NCBI GenBank assembly: GCA_033296885.1 | Contig: MU864022.1 | Span: 1 to 64,000 of the forward strand | Direction of reading: 5' to 3' | Length of the DNA: 64,000 bases | Origin: Triangularia verruculosa | Lineage: Eukaryota; Ascomycota; Sordariomycetes; Sordariales; Podosporaceae | Part shown: positions 55,254-64,000 of the stretch, one piece after another | Position numbering within the stretch: the first letter of the stretch is position 1 | Layout of the letters: every line of letters starts with the position of its first letter | Notes under the pieces: generated by a model | What the model was told of the DNA's origin: nothing | What the model saw: only the letters and a program-made list of their open reading frames with translations | The model's database searches: none | Translations under genes and position numbers: made by a program

Positions 55254-57939
55254 ATGGAACGCGGCGGGTCCAGTGCCTCGCGCTCCCTCTTCCCAACAGG
55301 GCCCAGCTTCACACTCGAAGACTTTTCGAACAAGGACTTTATTGTCCGGGACTTTGTTGATTCTCTCGCCGAGACTGCTGTTCCAGCGAGCCGCCGCTCG
55401 GGTCCAGCAAACCAGATCTTTGATCCGAAGCCACTGATTCGGACGTTCGAAAGTGAGAAGCTCAGTCCCTGTTCTCCCATGGCTGCTCCCAGCAGGCTAA
55501 CGTAAGTGACACACAATAGACGCTTTATCACAGCTAGGTGCATTAGGCGAAGAGCTACAAGAGAAGGAATCCGAACTACTATCACAGGTCCGCCGCGCCG
55601 AGATTCAGCATGATCAGACACTCGAGACACTCGGTCGAAAACTCGACCAATCCATGTCCCAGTTTGAGGCCTTAGATCTGACACTCAACAACAATGCGAG
55701 TTCGAATGGAAGCATACGTGGCTACGGAAGTGGTACCGACGGCGGTGGCAACATTGCTGTGCAAATCGGCGAGAAGCTAGAAGAGCTGGACAGGAAGAGA
55801 AGGAAAGCGCAGGACGCCAATTTCCTGATACAATGTTGGACAGAGGTATCGGAGACTGGGCAGCTGACATCACTGGAGGAAATACAGCGTCAAGGAGGCG
55901 CCGAGAACAAGATTCGGTGTGCTGTGATTGCTCGACAGCTGATGCGCATCAGCCAACGTCTTGATCCGGCGTCTTGGGGTCAGCAAACGAACGGGCTCAG
56001 AGGAAACGGGGTCACCAACGGGGTTACTGGGACAAACCGGAGACATAATACGAGGGAGGCCCTGGAGAAATTCTCGGAGCTGTTGGAGCAGGATCTCCTG
56101 AAGCAATTCAACAACAGCTACCGCCGGCAGAACTTCGACGACATGATGGAATGTGCAAAGGTTCTTCTCGATTTCAACGGCGGTGCCAGCGTTATCGCTG
56201 CGTTTGTCAACCAACATCAGTTCTTCATCGACCGAGACCAGCTTATTACGGACGAGGTAACGGCGGATGGCGATACCTGGGAACAGTTAGCTGATCCTGA
56301 CTCGGAACCCCCTGGAGTTGAGCCGAGTCTGCAGTCCCTTATCGATGAAGTCAAGATTGTGATGCAGGAGGAATCTTTCATCATCAAGCGGGCATTCCCT
56401 TACTACGAAACAGTACTTATCAAATTCATCCAACGCGTCTTTCAGCAGTCTATCCAACAAAGACTCGAGATGGTCCTGGATAAGGCAACTACGATTTCGG
56501 CACTGGCATTTTTGCGGTGTCTACACTCATCCCGGGCTTACATTGGGGCGCTGGTTGAAGATCTCAAAACACACGGACTTACCGAACACCCAGAACCATG
56601 TTCTGCTCAAATAGCGCAAACACTAGACCAACAGCTGGAGGAACTATTCATTCCATACTTGGTCGGTAACGGCTACATTGATCGCGAGAAGAAGAGTCTG
56701 GAAGAAATGTACAACTCTTTGCTTTTCAAGTTCACGCTCTATCACTCCCGAAGGAAAAAGGCGCCAACTGGTTTTATGGCATCCCTTGCCCAACAGGGTA
56801 CCCAGTTGATATCGTCCGCCAAAGACGCCTACATGGAGCGTTTGGAATCCTCCGATCTCACGCCTACGCAGAAGCGAACTATGCTTCGCGTTGCCGGCAT
56901 CCGCGACGACAGCAGCAACAAGAACGACATTGAAGTCTCGGAACAAGACGGTATCCTCAGCGTAGCCTACGCCAAGCGAATGATCGGCTGGCTTGCCGAG
57001 TCTGTCCGCCGAACTCTCGAGATGGGCTCCTCCAGCGAAACACCAAAGGACGTCAACATCTTGCTCAACCTGCTCTTGACAAGCATGGGCCAAGTATACG
57101 TCGAAACCGCCCTCGACGCAGCCCTTGATCTCGCCACCTCGCAGGAAAACACCAGGACAGAACCAGACCTGTCTTACCTCCCGAATATCCGCCCAGCAGT
57201 GACAATCACAAACCTGATGTCAAGATTCATCACCACGGTGTTGATCCGTCTGGCGGAATCAAACACCACCATCCGCCGCAGCATGGAGGCACAGACCAAA
57301 CTCGCCATCGAAGCAACAGAGAAGAAAACCAACGCGGTGATGAGATCGACCATGGACGTTGCCCTCAATTACATACCCAAACTCCTCTCGCAGCAAAAGA
57401 AACTCGACTTTAGGCCCAAGGACGACGACCTGGAGGGGCTGGTGGATACGCTTCAGACGGCACCGTGCCAGATGATATGCAGTTTCCTGTCGCAGAGAGT
57501 CGCCGTGCTCGCGAGGCAGGCGGTTGATGGGCACAATTTGGAAATGTTTTGCTCCGAGCTTGCGCTGGCGGTGCATAGATTGTTGTTTGAGCACTTTAAG
57601 AAGTTCCAGGTGAACGCGACGGGGGGGCTGATGGTGACGAAGGACGTGGCGAAGTATGTGAGCACGCTGAGGGAGTGGCCGCTGACGAGGGAGGTGGAGG
57701 GGATGGTGGAGGTGCTGACGGAGGTGGGGTATTTGTTTATCATCCAGCCTGAGGCGCTGAAGGAGAGGTCGAGGAATTTGGGGGATGGGAAGGGGGGTGG
57801 TGTGGGAGGGGGAGGGGGGGTAAATCAGGGGGGTTTGGTGGGGGGTAAGAGGTTGAATAAGGCGGATTTTAAGGCTTTTGTGTTGAAGAGGGAGGATGCG
57901 GGGGGTGCGGGGGTGCAGAGTGTGCTTGCTGGGTTGTGA
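55254..57939 (+). CDS. COG4: Conserved oligomeric Golgi complex subunit 4
   Basis: Subunit of the COG tethering complex for retrograde intra-Golgi vesicle traffic. Two exons, 55254-55452 and 55520-57939, with a 67-nt intron; 872 residues from the ATG of MERGGSSASRSLFPTG. The N-terminal helical part (LSQLGALGEELQEKE, VRRAEIQHDQTLETL) is coiled coil; the body matches COG4 (RRQNFDDMMECAKVLLDFNGG, CLHSSRAYIGALVEDLKTHGL, LFKFTLYHSRRKKAPTG, GQVYVETALDAALDLA). A Gly-rich low-complexity stretch (about 57780-57850) lies near the C-terminus and is probably disordered. The last 500 bp is strongly G-rich on the coding strand. Convergent with the CYT-4-like gene. Confidence 0.93.
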
Positions 57940-58336
57940 GTAATATAGGGGGGAGGAGGGAGGGGGGAGGGTATATATCGTTTGTTCAATAAGCTTGAAG
58001 GGTGGGAGTTGTGAATTGGTTGGGGTTTAAAGTTTTCATTGTGTGCACGGTTAAGAAGATGCCGGTAGCGTTTTTTTTTTTTTGAGTTTGAAAGGTGCAG
58101 ATGTTACCAATGAGAAGAAACTGATGGATCTCTATTGTGTTATGTGGTATATGCGATTTTTGTTTCCTTGTGAGTAATTCTAACTTGATGCCGTAGCCTC
58201 TTTTCCCCTGTTTTACATGACCCGTCTAATATACATCTGATCTTTACATAAACGTACATATACCCACAACTTCGATACCACCATATGTCATGATCCCACT
58301 CCCGTGATCTCACTTCCGAATACTTGACTTTTCAGC
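57940..58336. other. Convergent 3' region of COG4 and the CYT-4-like gene
   Basis: About 400 bp of G-rich then T-rich sequence with a T tract near 58070-58084. No gene is seen. Confidence 0.5.
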
Positions 58337-61300
58337 TTACTCAGCCTCAGGCAGATCATACCTCCTCACCGGCTTCACCATAATCTTCTTGTGGTAGACA
58401 TTGATGTCAACCAGCTCCACGTCCAACACCTCGCCCACCTTGAAGTCCTCAATCAGCCCAAAGCCAGACACGTCGTCCACGTTGACGGTAGCCCCCAGGT
58501 CAAAGTAGTTGATCTTCCCCTCCAGATCCCGCTTCGGGTTGATGGTGACGACGGTGAACCTGAACGTCTGCGGCAGCTGGTTCGGGTTGTCCCCAAACTT
58601 CCAGGCGCGCAGCATAGCCTGCAGGATCCACCTCAGGTTGCCAGAGTTGTTCCCCAGCGCGTTGGCGTGGATCTCCCGGAGGCGGACGCGCGGAAGGACG
58701 GTTTCTTCCAGCTCCTCCTTGGAGAAGGGCAGGAAGCTGTGCTTGACGTCCTTCTTTCCGGCGTTTTCCTCGACGAGGGACTTGCCGAGGCGGTGTTCCT
58801 CGAGGAGGGCGGCTTCGATCTGCCAGTGGGCGATCAAATCGGCGTACCGGCGGAGGGGCGAGGTCACCTTGGAGTAGGCGTCCACGCCCATGGAGAAGAT
58901 GGGGCCGGGAGTGGCCCTCAGTGCCATGTGACCGCGCAAGTTGTTCAGTTTGTCTAGGTCAGGGCCGACGATGCGTTCACCAGCGAGGAGCTTTGGGTTG
59001 ATGACGGTTTCGGTGAATTCTTTGAGGACGGCTAGGTTCTCGCTTTTGGTTACCTGGGTGCGGTAGGGGATGGGAATGTTGCGGTCGGCACACCACCGGG
59101 CGGCTACCTCACCGGCTAGGACCATGAGCGGGCCGACGAGTTCGTTGCCTGCTGTGTTAGATTCCTCATAGGCTACTCGGATCCAGGGGTCGCCGTAGCA
59201 TTGGAGGAGGTCCTTTGCTTTGACTGTCTGGACGCTGTCGAGCGAGACCTTGGCCTTTGGCCGAGGGGTAAAGGCCGGCTGAGCACCCTTTGAGAGCCGG
59301 AGTTTGTGGACAGCCTGCCCGAGTTGATGTAAGGTTTGAAGTTCCGATCGCTGCTGTCTAGAAAGACCGCCTGCCGTCACGTAGCCACGGCTTGGAGGAG
59401 TCCGAGCTGGGCGAGGCCCAACTTCCAGAACCTCACTTGATGGGGTTGGTGGTTTGATGATGGGTTCACCGAGCAAGGAGGTCACCTCTTCAGGAGTTAC
59501 ATAGACCACATCTCGTAGAACACCAGGGGTGATCTTGTAATCCACCAATGTGCCGTCGGTCTTGACCAAGGCACTGAAGGTTAAATTTGGCTGATTTGCG
59601 CTCAGAGAAAAGGCTTCGCGAATAGCTTCGCCGTCGAACATGTCCTCCTGGAACCCAGAGAGATATACTGTTTCAGCTCGTAGCGATGCTGCTGTGGCTT
59701 GAGCACTGTCGGGTCGAACGCGCGAAGCAGGATCGGCAACGTGCAGATGAACCCAGTAATCTTGATCAGAGACTTTTTCGAGCGAGATTCCATCATCGAC
59801 ATCGAGCGTCTGTTCCGCGTCAATGCAATAGACGGTGGATCGCGCAAAGTCTTGCCGCAGATGCTCCAGCTGATCAGGCGCAAGTGCTTCCGATTCGTCT
59901 GAACTTTTGGTCTTATCCAGGTTCAAGCCTGCGTCTCGGTCGATCTCAAGTCCTGGAAGACGGAGAGAATAGCGCGGGCTTATATCCCAAGGAGAAATGT
60001 AGCCGACTTCTTGCAAAAACGTCCAGGCAGTGCTGCGGTCAAGCAAAGCACCCTGATATCGACCAATGGCACGCAGGATAGCTGCACCAACCCAGTGATG
60101 CTGAGAGGCAGGCTGAAACCAGTCGTTGGCTGCCCACAACTCCATGAACCGAATGATAGAGGCACCAAGCCCGGTCCACTGGATAGGCTCAGCATCGACA
60201 ATGGGAACAGTGGCGCTTTGGGAGAGTCCTATTGTGCCATGAGGTGTCCATTGGCGTTGAAGCCGGTTCTGGTCAATAATTTTGCGCGCTTTGATCGCAA
60301 AGTCGCGAAACTTCATGGCATCCTGTGCAACTTGACGGGCAATCTTTCTCGACGAATTGCCCAGGATTTCGTAAAAGTTACGAACAACCTCAGCAACTTC
60401 CCTCACGTTACCTTGCTTCTCGGCCGAGCTGACCATGAAAATACGGCCCTCATGGTGACGTTCACCCAGGAGAGCTGCCCGAAATGCCGTGTCATCCACC
60501 GATACAACGGAATGAACAGCATATAGTGCCTCGGGCGGAAATGATGCCTTGCCACGCCTTAGAGTCCAAGGCAGGAGAGCGTCAGCAATTTCATTCAAGC
60601 TCATGAGCTTTTCTTCATCGCCGAGCTTTAGTCCTGCATTATTCAGCCTCTCGACATAGGTCTGATGAAGCAGGCGGGCCTCTGTCTGAAATTTGTACAT
60701 CTTTCGTATGAGGCCGGAAGCGATGTCTCGCGAGGGCCCTGCATTGATATCCTGGAGCTCATCAAGAACGAGATCATCCCCAGAAAGAGAGGGAATGGCA
60801 TTGATCACAGCCTTCAACTCAGCCGGGTCGTTGACAAAGTTTTTGACAACAAAGGAGCTGCGGAACACACGACTGGTGAACCACTTGCCGGTATTGGTGT
60901 AGAAGTGGTTTTGGCCATTGAAATTTCCCAAACAAACAGCGAGAAGCCGTACTCTCCAGCCAGAAGAACTATGCTAATGCATCAGTGATATGTGTCTCAG
61001 TCACATTAATAGACGCTAGCTCACCTGACTTCCACAAGGTCCCCGGGCTCTAGCTGTGTACTTGTGTAGCCCAGACTGGAGATATCCCCACTGCCAAAAT
61101 CGAAGCCAGCGGTTCGATTGTTGGTTTGGTCAAGCCTGAAGCTTGAGTCACTGACAGCTCGGGTTGCAGAGTTGAGGACGGCGGTTGGTGGTGGAATCGC
61201 CTCATCGTGAAAATGAGGTGTAAGGTCTGGATTTTGCTCCTCCCATAGCCTGAGCTGTGTCTTGATTTGTGGTTCTCTCGTGAGTCTGAAGCCCTCAGGC

Positions 61301-61491
61301 AGATCTGGTAGAGGGGGTAGCCTCCCAGGGGTCTGTGCTGAACTCGAAACCAAGCGGCTTGATATTGGTGGTAACGACGATAATGGTGTGAATGGCTGCA
61401 CAGACCGTGCCAATGGACGTTGAGTTGGCGTTGTCTGAAAGGCGTGACACCTCCAGCAGACGTAGCGCCGTCCCGTTGATGTTCGCAACAT
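58337..61491 (-). CDS. cyt-4: Mitochondrial RNase II-family exoribonuclease, CYT-4/DSS1-like
   Basis: 3'-5' exoribonuclease of the RNB family; Neurospora CYT-4 and yeast Dss1 act in mitochondrial RNA processing and turnover (family knowledge). Two exons, 61025-61491 and 58337-60968, with a 56-nt intron splitting a Ser codon; 1,032 residues. The N-terminus (MLRTSTGRRYVCWRCHAFQ) is basic and fits a mitochondrial presequence. The RNB catalytic block CIDAEQTLDVDDGISLE supplies Asp539, 545, 547 and 548; later family motifs include YSKVTSPLRRYADLIAHWQ. A Pro-rich linker (PPTPSSEVLEVGPRPARTPP) interrupts the RNB domain. A C-terminal S1-like part (NVDDVSGFGLIEDFKVGEVLDVELVD, within two stretches) ends the protein. 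Divergent neighbour is absent; convergent with COG4. Confidence 0.93.
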
Positions 61492-63650
61492 GTCTGTGGT
61501 TATACACTGGGGCTATAGGTGACGACACAGCGTGGGGTTGAGCCAGATAGAAGGCAGCCCTGTCAACGGCTCGAGGTCCTGGAAATTTTAGATGCGCGTT
61601 GCGACGCAAAATCTGGCAGGTGGCGGCCACGCGAAGTCAGCTGACCGTGTCCAACCCATTTTTAAACGGATCGACGATTTATAACAACCCTAACCCTCTA
61701 TTTAATAAACTTATCGTTGGACATCTCCCCCTTCCTGCATAAAGCTGAGAACCCTGCTGGGCCTCCGTGAACAGCTCCACCTCGTGTTGTTGAAGAGAGC
61801 TTCTTCCGGGGGCCAGAACCATCGAAATGTCGGAAAATGGACCACGTATCTCTTGGCCCCAAGCAGCAGTCCGTTTTGGTGACCTTTCACCGACGATCAG
61901 CATTTTTACCATCATCACCGCCTCGAGAAGCCCAGAAGTCCAAGACGGTTTCCCCGGCGCGGGGTTGTGAATGGTTGATTGCAGGGCCGTTCTTGCTCGC
62001 AGGGTTTGCCTGCCATGGTTACACCGTTCCTGGATTGGACTGCGCACATCCATGCAGGTACGACACCGGCCAACCCCACCACGAGGACCTTTGCCCGTTC
62101 CCCAAGATCCTTCCTGACTTCGCTATTTTGCGGATTGCTTCTCTGTGTTTTTATGGAATTGTTTGTGGTTCATTATGCCCAATATCTTTTTATTATTAGC
62201 GACGACACTGGTGAGATTGAGCATTTCCTGGACTGTATGCTCTTCATCTGCGGCCGGCCGTATCATGAACACTCTGGGAAGCTGTCGGCCAGCGTTAGGA
62301 ACGGCCAACCAACCAACCACAAACTGTCGACCGAATGGGGGGCGGCCTTCGTCGCCACCGTCACGATTCACCATGCATCAACACTTCACCCGGTTTTTGG
62401 GTCCTTCATAGCGGCCGGCAGACATAGAAAACAAATATGTTTCGAGGTACGGAATATGGCGAGATGTTCCAGAAGACTGAGAAATAATACAGACATCACG
62501 TAGTGCAGAAAAAGACCAGCGCCCATACCTGAAACACAAGAATCCCCCGTTCATGATGGCGCTCACCGTTTTAATGTCGCTTAACTCATTTCCCTCGATG
62601 GCGCATCAGCCACTCAGGAGTCGGCCTTTTTTGCCGTGCCTGACCACACGCGCTAGTCGCCCAATGGGGCTTGGATCTTCTTGGATTTTGGCTTGAATTT
62701 TTCTTGGGACGTGCTGGGCGTGATGGAGGTGCCGCAATCTGCTGCAAAAGCTGCAACCTCCTTTTCTTTTCGGGGAGGTGCTTCATCTCGTGCTAATTTA
62801 CCGCCCTCACTGCCAGAAGCACGATCAGAGACCGGGGAAAAAAGAAATCACACAGAAACAACGCCAACGCCGCCCGGCCGCTGCATCTCAACAGCACGGC
62901 AGCCACGGGAACCGTTGATGATGACGACCGTCCCCCGGACCCTCCCACGGCGTCGAGGATCATGGTCGATTCTTCGAGACATGGCAGGCCCATCCATATC
63001 AGCAGAGCATCGAGTGATATCTGTCTAGTGAGAATGGGGCAATGGCCTCATCGCTGGCTTCCAGTGGTTCCCAGTCCGGTCTGGGGCCTTCTCCCCTTTT
63101 CATCTCTGCATCTCGTCTGCCAAACCCACCCTGCTCGGATCTCCCAGAGCGAACGGCGTTGCTCGGCAAAGCGACCTTTGCTAATGAAAGGTCCACCATG
63201 GAGGGAAGCGCCTCCACCAGTCAGCGCGGCCGGCACACCGACACGGTCTGTCAGGGTATCTGTCCAGGATTAGGGGACTGAGCATCCAGGAAAGCATCCA
63301 TCCAGAGTGGACTCTGGCCCCTTCCCGATGGAACCTCTCCATGGCGCCAAGTGGCTGCTCACCCCCAGTCATCACTGGTACTAATTACCGCTGTCCCCCG
63401 TTTCGCCCATTCTCACTTTGCTTCTCCCCCTTTACCGACTTGGTCCGTCCATGTTGATATAGTCAACATCGAGAGCATCGTTTCTGCTTTCGTCGCTCGT
63501 TACTTCTCTTTCTCACACCACCGCTTCACTCCTTTAGCGGGCATTCGTTTCTTGGGAACGCGATCACGAAGAGTCAACAAGAAAAACCCACTTAAAAATC
63601 TTTGTTTATTTCGATCGTCTGGAGTTCCGTCAGGGTAAAAGAAAAACATC
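61492..63650. other. Intergenic, nothing recognised
   Basis: About 2.2 kb of promoter DNA between the CYT-4-like gene and the secreted wall protein. A short AACCCTAACCCT stretch lies near 61685. A TATA-like CTTAAAAAT at about 63590 precedes the wall-protein start at 63651. Open frames on both strands have no recognisable domain. Confidence 0.45.
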
Positions 63651-64000
63651 ATGAAGGCAGTCGTTGTAGCAGCGGCCGCCGCCGTCCTCGCCGGCGGTGC
63701 GAGCGCCCACAGCCACCGTCACGCCCACAAGGCCCTCTTCCAGAAGAGGTCGCACAACGACACCGAGGTCTGCGTCCCTACTTGCACCACCATCTACAGC
63801 ACCGTCTACGGTGAGGAGACCTGGATTCAGCCCCCTCCCAAGTCAACTGAGGCTCCCGTCCCCGTCATCACCACCACTCCCGAGCCCGAGCCTGTGGTCG
63901 TCACCCCAACCACAACCGAGCCTGCAGTCGTTCCCACACCCATCCCGCAGATTTGCCCAACCCCGGGCACCTACACCTTCCCTGCGACGACCATCGTGGT
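63651..64000 (+). CDS. Secreted Thr/Pro-rich cell-wall-type protein (partial)
   Basis: Only the first 116 or so codons lie in the window; the gene runs off the right edge. The ATG opens MKAVVVAAAAAVLAGGASA, a clear signal peptide with cleavage after about residue 19. A His-rich segment and a KR dibasic site (about 32-33) follow, which may be cut by a Kex2-type protease. The mature part starts with VCVPTCTTIYSTVYGE, then Thr/Pro/Glu-rich repeats (ITTTPEPEP, VVTPTTTEP), then QICPTPGTYTFPATTIVV, a motif common in fungal wall mannoproteins. Probably GPI-anchored or wall-bound (inference), but the C-terminus is not seen. Confidence 0.8.
   Translation, partial: MKAVVVAAAAAVLAGGASAHSHRHAHKALFQKRSHNDTEVCVPTCTTIYSTVYGEETWIQPPPKSTEAPVPVITTTPEPEPVVVTPTTTEPAVVPTPIPQICPTPGTYTFPATTIV

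Noticed and set aside
61684..61697. AACCCTAACCCT telomere-like sequence
   Set aside because: Only two units, too short to claim an interstitial telomere.

Overview
The window is nuclear DNA of a filamentous ascomycete, most likely a sordariomycete near Neurospora, Podospora or Chaetomium. Reasons: short 50-80 bp introns with GTAAGT/GTATGT-type donors and CTAAC/CTGAC-like branch sites; single widely spaced genes on both strands with long intergenic regions; a mitochondrial RNase of the Neurospora CYT-4 type; REG1, MED16 and GT34 proteins of filamentous-fungal type; and an AT-rich left edge that looks mutated by RIP. Species assignment is inference. All exon limits below were read by eye from splice signals and frame continuity.

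Layout. 1-2070: AT-rich relic, then the leader of CHD1. 2071-7398 (+): CHD1 chromatin remodeler. 9340-11318 (-): Hst3/Hst4-type sirtuin, convergent with CHD1. 12904-16483 (+): Mediator subunit MED16. 16712-18045 (-): DUF3500 protein. 18618-19251 (-): small two-domain barrel protein. 19252-21584: repeat-rich stretch with tandem repeats, four copies of a palindromic 15-mer, and a promoter-plus-intron signature on the minus strand that no obvious protein explains. 21585-22418 (+): thioesterase/carboxylesterase. 22916-24337 (+): orphan coiled-coil protein. 24757-28014 (-): large single-pass membrane protein of unknown function. 28015-32460: long intergenic region. 32461-33966 (+): MNN10-like GT34 mannosyltransferase. 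36653-37732 (+): secreted GH16 glucanase. 38265-39845 (+): mitochondrial QRI7, convergent with 39996-40942 (-): proteasome beta5 (PRE2). 42415-44225 (-): REG1-like PP1 regulator, with about 5.7 kb of upstream DNA. 49898-51531 (-): TRM5, divergent from 52064-53179 (+): an AlkB-like dioxygenase. 53368-54456 (-): NUS1, divergent from 55254-57939 (+): COG4, which converges on 58337-61491 (-): CYT-4-like RNase II. 63651-64000 (+): start of a secreted cell-wall-type protein, cut by the window edge.

The genes are mostly unrelated housekeeping functions: chromatin and transcription (CHD1, sirtuin, MED16, REG1), tRNA modification (QRI7, TRM5), DNA repair (AlkB-like), secretory pathway and wall (MNN10-like, NUS1, COG4, GH16, wall protein), mitochondria (QRI7, CYT-4-like) and proteolysis (PRE2). 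No biosynthetic cluster, intact transposon, rRNA, recognisable tRNA or CRISPR array was seen.

Two observations stand out. First, several genes switch abruptly from C-rich to G-rich coding-strand composition in their last 300-650 bp, and at three convergent pairs this forms a mirror image around the shared 3' ends. Second, around 20.1-21.2 kb there is a repeat cluster beside a TATA-like element and a textbook intron with no recognisable protein. Also notable: an apparent PCNA-binding (PIP-like) motif at the N-terminus of the AlkB-like protein, and a possible frame-preserving 75-nt intron in NUS1.
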